Of a DNA stretch of 64,000 nt, positions 1 through 7,773 are shown in pieces. This DNA comes from Flintibacter muris (GTDB lineage Bacteria; Bacillota; Clostridia; Oscillospirales; Oscillospiraceae). Below the pieces are notes generated by a model. That model made no database searches, had not been told where the DNA came from, and saw nothing but the letters and a program-made list of their open reading frames with translations. The position numbers and the translations under genes were made by a program. The stretch lies in contig NZ_CALPCP010000010.1 of assembly GCF_943192995.1 (NCBI RefSeq), positions 1 through 64,000 on the forward strand, read 5' to 3'. Each line of letters starts with the position of its first letter. Positions within the stretch are counted from its first letter, which is position 1.

Positions 1-193
1 GAATAATATCCACTTGTCAAAGTCCAATGCCAGAGTTTCGCTGGCAGGATCAATCAGAATTCCGAGAGATCATAAAAATATAAAGTTTACGGTGGGAACC
101 GCTTTCTATGTATTGTATTTTAACAAAAACGTGGTAGAATGAAAAGCACTTGTATTATATATTTGCCATATAAAAAAAGTATGGAGGGTGAGG

Positions 194-1102
194 ATGAACT
201 TTAAGCAGCTGGAATACTTTTCCGCCGTGGCGGAGAAAGGGAGCATCTCCGGGGCCGCCCGGGAGCTCCATGTGGCCCAGCCGCCCATCAGCAGGCAGCT
301 GGCCATGCTGGAGGACGAGCTGGGGGTTACCCTTTTCCTGCGCACCAACAAGGGGGTCGCCCTTACCGAGGCGGGGCGGTGCCTCTATCAACAGAGCCGC
401 CAGATGTTCCAGAACCTGCGGACTATGGCGGACAGCGTCCGGGATGTGGACGCCGGGGTGCGGGGGCAGCTGAAGCTGGGGATTATCTACTCGGACGTTC
501 AGATTGCCGCCAGCCTTTTAAAGAAGTATCATGAACAGTTTCCCCAGGTGGAGCTGTATGTCCGCATGGGCTCCCCGGGCGATCTGCTGAATGATCTGAA
601 GCGGGGGGAGCTCCATGTACTGTTTCTGCGCAGCCGGTGGGAGCGGTCCTACGGCCTGCGGGAACAGGTGCTGGGGGAGGACCCCCTGGAGCTGGTGATG
701 TGTCCGGACACCGACCCCGCGCCGGGACAGGAGGCCGTCCCCATCCGGGCCCTGCGGGATGTGCCCATGTGCCTGCTGCGCAGCGACGATTTGTGGAACT
801 ACAGCCGGGATCTGCTGGAGGAGTGCCGCCGGGCGGGGTTTTCCCCCAATGTGGCCTGTCACTGCTACGATACCCCTATGGAGATGCAGATGGTCCAGGC
901 GGGCTTTGGGGTGGGTTTTTTGCCCAGATCTGTTGTGGCCGCTCACCCCGGCTCCCCCGTTTACACCAAGCCGGTGATGGAGTTTTCTGCCAAATCCTAC
1001 CCGATCCTGGTGTGGGAAAATAACCCCTATCAGATTGGCTGTGTCAGCCGATTTTTGGAGCTGGCCGGAAAGGAACGGGATAATCCAGAGGGCAGGGCTT
1101 AA
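194..1102 (+). CDS. LysR-family transcriptional regulator
   Basis: A 302-residue LysR regulator. The N-terminal winged helix-turn-helix is plain (FKQLEYFSAVAEKGSISGAA, then PPISRQLAMLEDELGV), followed by a substrate-binding-like effector domain from about residue 90 to the end; length is normal for the family. An upstream in-frame GTG at 188 is possible, but GGAGG at 183-187 is correctly spaced for the ATG at 194. It lies just upstream of and codirectional with ftcD-fchA, so it may control histidine/folate one-carbon genes; that is inference from position only. The effector is unknown. Confidence 0.9.
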   Translation: MNFKQLEYFSAVAEKGSISGAARELHVAQPPISRQLAMLEDELGVTLFLRTNKGVALTEAGRCLYQQSRQMFQNLRTMADSVRDVDAGVRGQLKLGIIYSDVQIAASLLKKYHEQFPQVELYVRMGSPGDLLNDLKRGELHVLFLRSRWERSYGLREQVLGEDPLELVMCPDTDPAPGQEAVPIRALRDVPMCLLRSDDLWNYSRDLLEECRRAGFSPNVACHCYDTPMEMQMVQAGFGVGFLPRSVVAAHPGSPVYTKPVMEFSAKSYPILVWENNPYQIGCVSRFLELAGKERDNPEGRA

Positions 1103-1142
1103 TATTTTTAAGCAAATGGCCGAAAACACCTTTGTACCGCTA

Positions 1143-1171
1143 TTGCATCACCGGGCGGGAGACTATATAAT
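1143..1171 (+). promoter_or_regulatory. Sigma-A promoter for ftcD-fchA
   Basis: TTGCAT (1143-1148), a 17-bp spacer and a perfect TATAAT (1166-1171). It sits 54 bp before ftcD and after the lysR stop, so the ftcD operon has its own start site, with room for LysR binding upstream. Confidence 0.7.
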
Positions 1172-1224
1172 GGATGCACCAAAGATAAATGTCCCGGCGC
1201 AAAAAAATTTAGGAGGAATCACAA

Positions 1225-2136
1225 ATGGCTAGACTTGTAGAGTGTATCCCCAATTTCAGCTGCAGCAAGGAGAAGGATGAGGCCGCTTACAACGCCCTGG
1301 TGGAGGTGGCTCAGAGCGTGCCCGGCTGCACCCTTTTCGACGCCCAGACCGACGGCAACCACAACCGCTGTGTGTTCACCATGATCGGCTCCCCCGAGGC
1401 CGTGGAAGAGGTGGCCTTCCAGCTCACTAAAAAGGCCGCCGAGGTCATTGATATGACCAAGCATGTGGGTGAGCACTCCCGTATGGGCGCCACCGACGTG
1501 ATCCCCTTTGTTCCCACCATGGGCGTTACCGTGGAGGAGTGCGTGGAAATCAGCAAGCGGCTGGGCCAGCGCATCTGGGATGAGCTGAAAATCCCTTCCT
1601 TCCTCTATGAGGACTCCGCCTCCACCCCCGCCCGCCGCAATCTGGCCACCTGCCGCAAGGGCCAGTTTGAGGGGATGCCTGAGAAGCTGCTCCAGCCCGA
1701 GTGGGCCCCCGACTTCGGTGAGCGGAAGATTCATCCCACCGCCGGCATCACCGCTATCGGTGCCCGTATGCCCCTGGTGGCCTTCAACGTGAACCTGGCT
1801 ACCTCCGACGTGGAGATTGCCAAGAAGATTGCCAAGGTCATCCGCGGCTCCTCCGGCGGCTTCCGCAGCTGCAAGGCCATGGGCTTTATGCTGGAGGACC
1901 GGGGCATTGCCCAGGTGTCCATGAACATGGTCAACTATGAGGACACCTCCCTGTGTACCGTCTATGAGATGATCAAGTCTCTGGCTGAGCGCTACGGCAC
2001 CTACATTGTGGGCAGCGAGGTGGTGGGCCTCACCCCCGCCAAGGCCCTGATTGACTGCGCCGAGCACTATTTGAAGCTGGAAAACTTCGACTGCCACAAC
2101 CAGGTGATGGAGTATCATCTGGTGGGTATGGAATAA
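1225..2136 (+). CDS. ftcD: Glutamate formimidoyltransferase
   Basis: A 303-residue stand-alone formiminotransferase, like the N-terminal half of animal FTCD. It moves the formimino group from N-formimino-L-glutamate, a histidine breakdown product, to tetrahydrofolate, giving glutamate and 5-formimino-THF in the cytosol. The start MARLVECIPNFS and the stretch DAQTDGNHNRCVFTMIG are typical of the family. AGGAGG lies about 10 bp before the ATG. The cyclodeaminase follows after 12 bp, so the two consecutive steps are translated together. The earlier histidine genes hutH, hutU and hutI are not in the window. Confidence 0.95.
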   Translation: MARLVECIPNFSCSKEKDEAAYNALVEVAQSVPGCTLFDAQTDGNHNRCVFTMIGSPEAVEEVAFQLTKKAAEVIDMTKHVGEHSRMGATDVIPFVPTMGVTVEECVEISKRLGQRIWDELKIPSFLYEDSASTPARRNLATCRKGQFEGMPEKLLQPEWAPDFGERKIHPTAGITAIGARMPLVAFNVNLATSDVEIAKKIAKVIRGSSGGFRSCKAMGFMLEDRGIAQVSMNMVNYEDTSLCTVYEMIKSLAERYGTYIVGSEVVGLTPAKALIDCAEHYLKLENFDCHNQVMEYHLVGME

Positions 2137-2148
2137 GGAGGAAACCCC

Positions 2149-2775
2149 ATGAAGCTTGCTGAACTGACAACCGCCGGCTTTGCCGATCTGCTGGCCTCCG
2201 ACGCTCCCGCCCCCGGCGGCGGGTCCGCCGCCGCCCTGGAGGGCGCTCTGGGCGCCGCCCTCACCGCCATGGTGTGCTCCCTGACCGTGGGCAAGAAGAA
2301 GTACGCCGAGCATGAGGAGCTGGCCCGGTCCGTCCAGGCCAAGGCCAACGACCTGCAAGCCCGCTTTGTGGATGTGATGGACCGGGATACCGAGGCCTTC
2401 AATGTGGTCAGCGCCGCCTTTGGCATGCCCAAGGCCACCGACGAGGAGAAGGCCGCCCGCTCCGCCGCCATTCAGGAGGGCTTGAAGGGCTGCACCAAAA
2501 CCCCCTTTGAGATGATGGAGCTGGCCGTGGAGACGCTGGAGCTCACCGCCTCCGTGCTGGGCAAGAGCAACGACAGCGCCGCCAGCGATCTGGGCGTGTC
2601 CGCCCTGTCCCTGCGCGCCGCCATCCAGGGGGCGTGGCTCAATGTGCTTATCAATATCGGAAGCTTGAAGGACACCGTCCTGGCAGAGGACTACCGGGCC
2701 CGCGGCGAGGCCCTGCTGGCCAAGGCCCTGCCCCTGGCCGACCAGATCTACAGCACTGTAGTCAGCCAGATGTAA
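2149..2775 (+). CDS. fchA: Formimidoyl-THF cyclodeaminase / methenyl-THF cyclohydrolase
   Basis: 208 residues of the FTCD C-terminal (cyclodeaminase) family. It converts 5-formimino-THF to 5,10-methenyl-THF with release of ammonia; clostridial FchA members instead interconvert methenyl- and formyl-THF. The glycine-rich APAPGGGSAAALEGALGAAL near residue 20 is the family signature and the rest is the expected all-helical protein. AAGGAGG sits just before the ATG, and ftcD ends 12 bp upstream. The pairing with ftcD favours the cyclodeaminase activity; cyclohydrolase activity cannot be excluded from sequence. Confidence 0.93.
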   Translation: MKLAELTTAGFADLLASDAPAPGGGSAAALEGALGAALTAMVCSLTVGKKKYAEHEELARSVQAKANDLQARFVDVMDRDTEAFNVVSAAFGMPKATDEEKAARSAAIQEGLKGCTKTPFEMMELAVETLELTASVLGKSNDSAASDLGVSALSLRAAIQGAWLNVLINIGSLKDTVLAEDYRARGEALLAKALPLADQIYSTVVSQM

Positions 2776-2828
2776 GTTTTATGCTGTTTTCCTTCCTCGA
2801 GTGGGGGAGTAAAATAGAAAAGTACCTG

Positions 2829-2923
2829 ACAGAGTAGGCCCAGCGCGTCAAGTGCTGCCGGATGGGAAGTTGCCGGCGGACGAAGGGAGCTTTTAGCCCG
2901 CGATGCTGTGCCGCATCCGCTGC
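2829..2923 (+). ncRNA. Tetrahydrofolate (THF, folT-type) riboswitch
   Basis: The conserved blocks of the THF riboswitch occur in order: GAGTAGG (2832-2838), GCGTCAAGTG (2845-2854), GATGGGA (2861-2867), GGACGAA (2878-2884) and CCGCATCCGCTG (2911-2922), with variable stems between. The basal stem is short (CAG 2830-2832 with CTG 2920-2922). It sits directly upstream of an ECF folate S-component, the classic target of this class. Recognition is by memory of the consensus, not by a covariance search. Confidence 0.85.
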
Positions 2924-2935
2924 CATGGGGGAGTG

Positions 2936-2970
2936 CGCTCCTTACATGGCAACACGCCGTGAAAGGAGCG
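2936..2970 (+). promoter_or_regulatory. Ribosome-site-sequestering hairpin (riboswitch expression platform)
   Basis: CGCTCCTT (2936-2943) is exactly complementary to AAGGAGCG (2963-2970), which holds the folT Shine-Dalgarno. The stem continues inward with CATGGC (2945-2950) against GCCGTG (2956-2961). An alternative stem, GCCATG (2922-2927) with CATGGC (2945-2950), plus GGAG (2930-2933) with CTCC (2938-2941), would compete and touches the 3' edge of the riboswitch. This suggests control of translation initiation rather than termination. Confidence 0.6.
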
Positions 2971-2977
2971 TATTATT

Positions 2978-3544
2978 ATGACAACAGCACAGAGAAGAAA
3001 GACTGCCTATACCATCTGCATGGTGGCTCTGCTCACCGCAATGATGGTGTTGCTGAAACGGACCATCGCCATTGAGACACCCTATTTTAAATTTTCCTTT
3101 GCCTCTTTGCCCATTGTGCTGGCGGCAATGCTGTTCGGGCCCGTTGAGGGTATGCTGGTGGGCCTTCTGGGGGAGCTTGTCGCCCAGATTACCGGCCCCT
3201 ATGGGCTGGCCCCCACCACGGTGCTCTATGTGGTCCCCGCCGCCATCCGGGGGATGGTAGTGGGCTGCGGAGCGCTGTGGTGCCGCCGCACCGGAAAGCG
3301 GCTGGAGAGCCGCCCCGTGACGTGCTACGCCGTGTGTATCGCCGGGGCCATTCTTACGACGGCCGGAAATACGGTGAGCATCTGGCTGGAGTCGCTGATG
3401 TACCACACCTCTTTTGCGGCATATCTGCCCGGCCTGCCGCTTCGGTTTACAACCGGAATCGCCACCGCTGTGGGCATTACCACAGTCTGTATCCCACTGG
3501 TCCACGCTCTGCGCCGCAGCGGTGTGGTGAGATACGCGGACTGA
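2978..3544 (+). CDS. folT: ECF transporter S component, folate-specific
   Basis: A 188-residue hydrophobic protein with about six membrane segments. It is the substrate-binding subunit of an energy-coupling-factor transporter for folates; the shared ATPases and T subunit (EcfA/A'/T) are not in the window. The N-terminal helix with small residues (ICMVALLTAMMVLLKRTIAI) and LPIVLAAMLFGPVEGMLVG are typical S-component sequence. Folate specificity is inferred from the THF riboswitch and from the ftcD, fchA and folC neighbours. Its ribosome site AAAGGAG lies inside the sequestering hairpin. Confidence 0.85.
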   Translation: MTTAQRRKTAYTICMVALLTAMMVLLKRTIAIETPYFKFSFASLPIVLAAMLFGPVEGMLVGLLGELVAQITGPYGLAPTTVLYVVPAAIRGMVVGCGALWCRRTGKRLESRPVTCYAVCIAGAILTTAGNTVSIWLESLMYHTSFAAYLPGLPLRFTTGIATAVGITTVCIPLVHALRRSGVVRYAD

Positions 3545-3560
3545 CGAAAGGAGCCCTGTT

Positions 3561-4139
3561 ATGGAATGGAAACTTCTGACCCGAGAGGACTATGTGACTA
3601 CCAACTGGTCCGGCGGGACTACCACTCAGCTGGCCATTGCCCCGGAGGGGGCGGTGTATGGGGACAGGGATTTCTTCTGGCGGCTCAGCTCCGCCACCGT
3701 GGAGCTGGACCACTCCGACTTTACCCCCCTGCCCGACTACAACCGGCTGCTGTCCGTGCTGGAGGGGGAAATCCAGCTGAAAATTGACAGTCAGGAGCCC
3801 ATCCCGGTGGCTCCAGGGAAGGTGGTCGCCTTTGACGGCGGCGTGCCGGTGGAGAGCTGGGGAAAGTGCGTGGACTTCAACCTGATGGTGCGCAAGGGAA
3901 AGGGCAGCGGCGTTGTGATCCAGCTGCACCGGGAGGAGGCCTATGAGGAGACCATCCAGCCTGGAGCGCAGACCCGGGGGCTGGCTGTCTACTGTGTGTC
4001 CGGAAGGGCCAGTCTGCCCGAATTCGGGCTGGAGGTTCAGGCGGGGCAGACCCTGCTATGCCTGAAGGGCCAGAATGAGAGCTTTACCATAAAGGGTGGG
4101 CCGGGCGTTCTGATGGTCTCCTGTGTCCGGGAGGCGTGA
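3561..4139 (+). CDS. hutD: HutD/Ves family protein
   Basis: 192 residues of the HutD family, a bicupin. The N-terminal NWSGGTTTQLAIAPEG and FFWRLSSATVELDHSDFTPL are typical. In proteobacteria hutD belongs to histidine-utilisation operons and is thought to buffer formiminoglutamate or urocanate levels, though its biochemistry is not settled. Its presence beside ftcD and fchA supports a histidine-breakdown role here. It follows folT by 16 bp with AAAGGAG before the ATG, and its stop lies 4 bp before the folC start. Confidence 0.87.
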   Translation: MEWKLLTREDYVTTNWSGGTTTQLAIAPEGAVYGDRDFFWRLSSATVELDHSDFTPLPDYNRLLSVLEGEIQLKIDSQEPIPVAPGKVVAFDGGVPVESWGKCVDFNLMVRKGKGSGVVIQLHREEAYEETIQPGAQTRGLAVYCVSGRASLPEFGLEVQAGQTLLCLKGQNESFTIKGGPGVLMVSCVREA

Positions 4140-4143
4140 CGCC

Positions 4144-5409
4144 ATGACGGACGTGGAAGCGGTTGAACTGATTCACCAACGGGCCTGGGTGGGCCAGAAG
4201 CCGGGGCTGGAGCGTATCCGCCGGCTGCTGGACCGGCTGGGCAATCCTCAGAACAGCCTGAAATTTGTCCATATCGCCGGGTCCAACGGGAAGGGGTCCA
4301 CCGCCGCCATGCTGGCCTCGGTGCTCACAGCGGCTGGGCTGAAAACCGGACTGTACACCTCCCCGCATCTGTGGCGGTTCCATGAGCGGTTCCAGGTGGA
4401 CGGGGTCCCCATCTCCGGGGACGATCTGGTGGAAATTACTGCCCAGGTGCTGGAGGCGGCGGAGGATGAGACCGAGTTTGAGCTGATGACCGCCATTGGG
4501 ATGGTCCACTTTCTGCGGTCCAGATGCGATATTGTCGTGCTGGAGACCGGGCTGGGAGGCCGGCTGGACTCCACCAACATCATCCCCGCCCCGGAGGCGG
4601 CTGTCATTACCAATATCGGGCTGGAGCACACCGAATTTCTGGGGGATACCTTGGAAAAAATTGCCGCTGAAAAAGCGGGGATCATCAAGCCAGGCTGTGA
4701 TGTGGTTCTCTATCGCCAGAGCCGGGAGGTAATCGAGACCGTGGAGGATGCCTGCCGCAGGGCGGGCAATTCCGGACGGCTCTGGCTGACAGACCCGAAG
4801 ACGCTGGAGATGGTTTCCAGCGGACCGGAGGGGCAACGGTTTCGATATCACAGGATGGGCCCCTTCCATATCCCTCTGTTGGGGGAGTATCAGCTGTATA
4901 ACGCCATAACGGTGCTGGAGACAGTGGCGGCCTTAAGGCTGCGGGGCTGGGGTATTACCTGGGAAGCTGTCAACAGAGGGCTGTCTCGGGCCCGGTGGCC
5001 CGGACGGATGGAGCTGGTGCGGCGCTGTCCTGATGTGATCTTGGACGGGGGGCACAACCCTCAGTGCCTGGAGGCCCTGGCCCGGTCGTTAAAGAAGCTG
5101 TATCCAGGGAAAAAGATGATTTTCCTCACCGGCGTGCTGGCTGACAAGGACTGGTCCGCCATGATGGAGGAGCTGCTCCCCCTGGCAAGGGAGTTTTACA
5201 CCATCACCCCCGACAGCCCCCGTGCCATGTCCGCCGCCGCTCTGGCCGCCTGGCTGGAGGACCGAGGGGTCAAGGCGATTGCCTGTGAAAGCGCCTGGAA
5301 CGGCTTGGACCGGGCGCTGGCGGCGGCGGGACCTCAGGATATGGTGTGTGTCACCGGATCGCTGTATATGATTGGCGAGGTGCGGCACATGCTGGAGGAG
5401 CTGCGCTGA
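4144..5409 (+). CDS. folC: Folylpolyglutamate synthase / dihydrofolate synthase
   Basis: A 421-residue Mur-ligase family enzyme. It adds glutamate to dihydropteroate and/or reduced folates with ATP, which traps folate in the cell. The P-loop VHIAGSNGKGSTAA is near residue 45, YTSPHL and VLETGLGGRLDSTN follow, then GLEHTEFLG and the C-terminal domain with ILDGGHNPQCLEAL. A GTG at 4123 is in frame, but GGGAGG (4129-4134) fits the ATG at 4144, 4 bp after the hutD stop. Together with folT it gives uptake plus retention of folate. Confidence 0.95.
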   Translation: MTDVEAVELIHQRAWVGQKPGLERIRRLLDRLGNPQNSLKFVHIAGSNGKGSTAAMLASVLTAAGLKTGLYTSPHLWRFHERFQVDGVPISGDDLVEITAQVLEAAEDETEFELMTAIGMVHFLRSRCDIVVLETGLGGRLDSTNIIPAPEAAVITNIGLEHTEFLGDTLEKIAAEKAGIIKPGCDVVLYRQSREVIETVEDACRRAGNSGRLWLTDPKTLEMVSSGPEGQRFRYHRMGPFHIPLLGEYQLYNAITVLETVAALRLRGWGITWEAVNRGLSRARWPGRMELVRRCPDVILDGGHNPQCLEALARSLKKLYPGKKMIFLTGVLADKDWSAMMEELLPLAREFYTITPDSPRAMSAAALAAWLEDRGVKAIACESAWNGLDRALAAAGPQDMVCVTGSLYMIGEVRHMLEELR

Positions 5410-5434
5410 TTTTTGAAAGAAAGGCGGGGCGCTT

Positions 5435-6241
5435 ATGCTGAGCCCGGCGGAATTTGTCAATTTCTACGCCCAGGTGGGAGAAAAAAAGTGCGCCAACAGC
5501 GCCCAAAAGCTGTACCTGTCGGCACTGCTGGCCGGGTTTTATATCGCCTCCGGCGCGGTGGTGGCCAACACGGCGGCACATATGCTGGCCAACGCCGGAA
5601 TGTCTCGGGTGGTGTGCGGGCTGCTGTTTCCCTTCGGGCTTATTATGGTGATTGTAACCGGGGCGGAGCTGTTTACCGGCAACTGCCTTATCACCATCTC
5701 TCTGCTGGAGAAAAAGGCGGCGCTGGCCGGGATGGTTCGGAATCTGGTGATCGTCTACATCGGCAATCTGCTGGGGGCGGTGATTTTGGCTTCGGCCGTT
5801 GTGTACTGCGGACAGCTGGATTTGTCCGGAGGAGCCCTGGCGGTACATACCATCCGCACCGCCGCCGCCAAGTGTGCCATTCCGTTCGGAAAGGCGGTGG
5901 TGCTGGGGATTTTGTGCAACATCCTGGTGTGCGCCGGGGTGATGTGCTCCCTGTGCTCCAAGAGCCTGCCCGGCCGGGCCATCGGAGCCTTTGTGCCGGT
6001 GAGCTTCTTTGTCATTGGGGGCTTTGAGCACTGTGTGGCCAACATGTACTATATCCCTGCCGGGCTGATGGCGGCGGGTGTGCCTGAATATGCCCGGCTG
6101 GCCCAGGAGGCGGGGGTGAACCTGTCCGCGCTGAGCCTGACAGGTTTCTTTGCCAACCTGATTCCTGTTACCATCGGCAATATAATCGGCGGCTGCGGAT
6201 TTGGAGCAATTATCTGGGCCTGTCACCGGACGTCAAAATAA
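5435..6241 (+). CDS. Formate/nitrite transporter (FNT) family channel
   Basis: A 268-residue FNT-family membrane channel with six predicted helices. Family marks include the N-terminal SPAEFVNFYAQVGEKK, TGAELFTGNC and the C-terminal GFEHCVANMYYIP carrying the conserved central histidine. FNT proteins move formate, nitrite or related small anions. The folate one-carbon neighbourhood suggests formate made or used through formyl-THF, but substrate cannot be read from sequence. GAAAGGCGGGG precedes the ATG. It is the last gene before the terminator at 6288. Confidence 0.92.
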   Translation: MLSPAEFVNFYAQVGEKKCANSAQKLYLSALLAGFYIASGAVVANTAAHMLANAGMSRVVCGLLFPFGLIMVIVTGAELFTGNCLITISLLEKKAALAGMVRNLVIVYIGNLLGAVILASAVVYCGQLDLSGGALAVHTIRTAAAKCAIPFGKAVVLGILCNILVCAGVMCSLCSKSLPGRAIGAFVPVSFFVIGGFEHCVANMYYIPAGLMAAGVPEYARLAQEAGVNLSALSLTGFFANLIPVTIGNIIGGCGFGAIIWACHRTSK

Positions 6242-6287
6242 AAATCTCAGATCGAACGGCGCCTCCTTTTGATTCCTTGTAATATTG

Positions 6288-6320
6288 CTCCCGCCAGCAA
6301 AAGCCGGCGGGAGATTTTTG
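6288..6320 (+). terminator. Rho-independent terminator after the folate block
   Basis: CTCCCGCC (6288-6295) pairs with GGCGGGAG (6306-6313), followed by ATTTTTG. It closes the ftcD-to-FNT transcription unit. Confidence 0.85.
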
Positions 6321-6354
6321 TGCTCCGGCGGCGTTCAGCTCAGCCGGATGATGG

Positions 6355-6576
6355 TCAGGCAGGCCCCGCGCCGCCGCCTACCAGAATGGCAATTCCCACA
6401 ATGCAGATAAACATTTGCAGGGAAATGGTGGAGTTGGCGGGCAGGGTGACCTTGATCTGGTTCTCGAAGTGAGAGGTGGAGATCACCAGATTGATGGTGG
6501 AGGGGGTGCTGTTCACTCCATTGATGACCAGACGGGTCCCCATCAGCAGGCCTGCGGTGGTATACAAAATCAACAC
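6355..6576 (-). CDS. Possible small membrane protein, unrecognised
   Basis: A 73-residue minus-strand reading frame starting at GTG, convergent with the FNT gene. It has a plausible protein composition: a hydrophobic start (LILYTTAGLLMGTRLVI), a polar middle and a C-terminal membrane segment SLQMFICIVGIAILVGGGAG. No Shine-Dalgarno is visible upstream, and I do not recognise a family. The rest of the 469-base stretch from 6242 to 6710 holds only a terminator, a promoter and two leader hairpins. Confidence 0.3.
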   Translation of the reverse strand: MLILYTTAGLLMGTRLVINGVNSTPSTINLVISTSHFENQIKVTLPANSTISLQMFICIVGIAILVGGGAGPA

Positions 6577-6602
6577 CGCGAAGGAAATATTTCAAAAAAT
6601 GG

Positions 6603-6631
6603 TTGAGATTTTTCTGGCGTTGTTATATAAT
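6603..6631 (+). promoter_or_regulatory. Sigma-A promoter for the DegV-family gene
   Basis: TTGAGA (6603-6608), 17-bp spacer, TATAAT (6626-6631); 80 bp upstream of the gene. Confidence 0.7.
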
Positions 6632-6644
6632 TGCACTAATACCC

Positions 6645-6686
6645 ACCGGGCAGACACCCGGTCTTGGCCCGCAGGAGACAGGCGGG
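6645..6686 (+). other. Two tandem leader hairpins before degV
   Basis: ACCGGG (6645-6650) pairs with CCCGGT (6657-6662), and CCCGC (6668-6672) pairs with GCGGG (6682-6686). Both lie in the short transcribed leader between the promoter and the ribosome site. They match no riboswitch class I know. Confidence 0.4.
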
Positions 6687-6710
6687 TCATAAAACACAAA
6701 GGAGAGGACT

Positions 6711-7610
6711 ATGAAGTTCCATATTGTCAGTGACAGCTCCTGCGATTTAGGCCGGGAGGAGCTGGAGCGGCTGGGCGTGACTATGGTGTCCTTCTATGCG
6801 GCCATTGGCGACGAGGTCTACTACCGTGAGGAGCGGGATATCTCCACCCACCAGTTTTACCAGATGATGGCGGACCGCCCCGGCGTGTTCCCCAAGACCT
6901 CTATGCCCACTCTGGAGGACTATCTGGAGGCCTTCCGTCCCCTGGCGGCCCAGGGCCTGCCCATTTTGTGCATCTGCCTCAACGCCCGGTTCAGCGGCTC
7001 CTTCCAGACGGCCCAAAACGCGGCGGAGGAGCTGCGGGAGGAGTTTCCGGACGTCCGGGTCCAGGTTTTGGACTCCACCCTGGCCACCGTGCTCCAAGGG
7101 CTGTTTGTCCAGGAGGCGGCCGCCCTCCGGGACGCCGGCTGTACCCTGGAGGAGGCGGTGGAGGCGCTGCGTCCCCTGCCCGCCACCGGGCGTATCTTCT
7201 TTACCACCAACGACCTGGAGTATCTCCGCCACGGCGGCCGCATTGGCCGGGCGGCGGCTGCCACCGGGACGCTGCTGAAGGTAAAGCCCCTGATCGGCTA
7301 CAAGGACGCCGGGCTCATCTCTGACGGTATTGCCCAGGGGCGGAAGAAGTCGCTGGTCAAGGTGCGGGAGCTGTTTTTCCGCCACCTGAAACGGGAGGAG
7401 ATCGACATAGACCGCTGCCGTCTGGCCACCGGCTTCGGCCTGGATGCGGCGGAACATGAGGCCTTTGCCCAGACTGTCTACGATGGCCTGCTGGAGTTGG
7501 GCTATGACCGCCCCGACGTGAAGCGCCCCTATCAGATTGGGGTGACCATCGGCGTCCACACCGGCCCCAGTCCCATTGGCGTGGGTCTGATGCGCCGGGC
7601 CATTTCATAA
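6711..7610 (+). CDS. DegV-family fatty-acid-binding protein
   Basis: A 299-residue DegV protein. The family opens with a (V/I)SDSSCDL motif (residues 5-12 here), contains the KTSMPT segment that contacts the fatty-acid carboxylate, and LEYLRHGGRIGRAAAATGTLLKVKPLI near the middle. Family members (FakB in Staphylococcus) bind a fatty acid and present it to the kinase FakA for phosphorylation and lipid synthesis; no fakA lies nearby. GGAGAGG precedes the ATG. Single-gene unit with its own promoter and terminator. Confidence 0.93.
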   Translation: MKFHIVSDSSCDLGREELERLGVTMVSFYAAIGDEVYYREERDISTHQFYQMMADRPGVFPKTSMPTLEDYLEAFRPLAAQGLPILCICLNARFSGSFQTAQNAAEELREEFPDVRVQVLDSTLATVLQGLFVQEAAALRDAGCTLEEAVEALRPLPATGRIFFTTNDLEYLRHGGRIGRAAAATGTLLKVKPLIGYKDAGLISDGIAQGRKKSLVKVRELFFRHLKREEIDIDRCRLATGFGLDAAEHEAFAQTVYDGLLELGYDRPDVKRPYQIGVTIGVHTGPSPIGVGLMRRAIS

Positions 7611-7616
7611 CAGAGC

Positions 7617-7645
7617 ATCCCCGGCCGGTTTTGGCCGGGGATTTT
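7617..7645 (+). terminator. Terminator after degV
   Basis: ATCCCCGGCC (7617-7626) pairs with GGCCGGGGAT (7633-7642), followed by TTTT. Confidence 0.88.
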
Positions 7646-7696
7646 GCCGCCTGTTTTTTTGACAGAAAAAGGATTTTTTTGTTACAGATTTGTCAC

Positions 7697-7724
7697 TTGA
7701 ATTTTGCCGAAAATATGGTATCCT
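7697..7724 (+). promoter_or_regulatory. Probable promoter for the SGNH hydrolase operon
   Basis: TTGAAT (7697-7702), 16-bp spacer, TATCCT (7719-7724); 50 bp before the start codon. The -10 element is weaker than the others in this window. Confidence 0.45.
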
Positions 7725-7773
7725 GAACAGGTACGGTTTCGACAGTATTTGACCGGCAGGGAGGTGTTTGCGG

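Noticed and set aside
1219..2358. Long minus-strand open frames opposite ftcD-fchA, and similar long antisense frames opposite thrS, the dehydrogenase genes, uvrA and pot genes
   Set aside because: They are side effects of high-GC codon use; compositions are His/Gly/Gln/Leu-rich with no ribosome sites or family motifs, while the opposite strand encodes well-known proteins.
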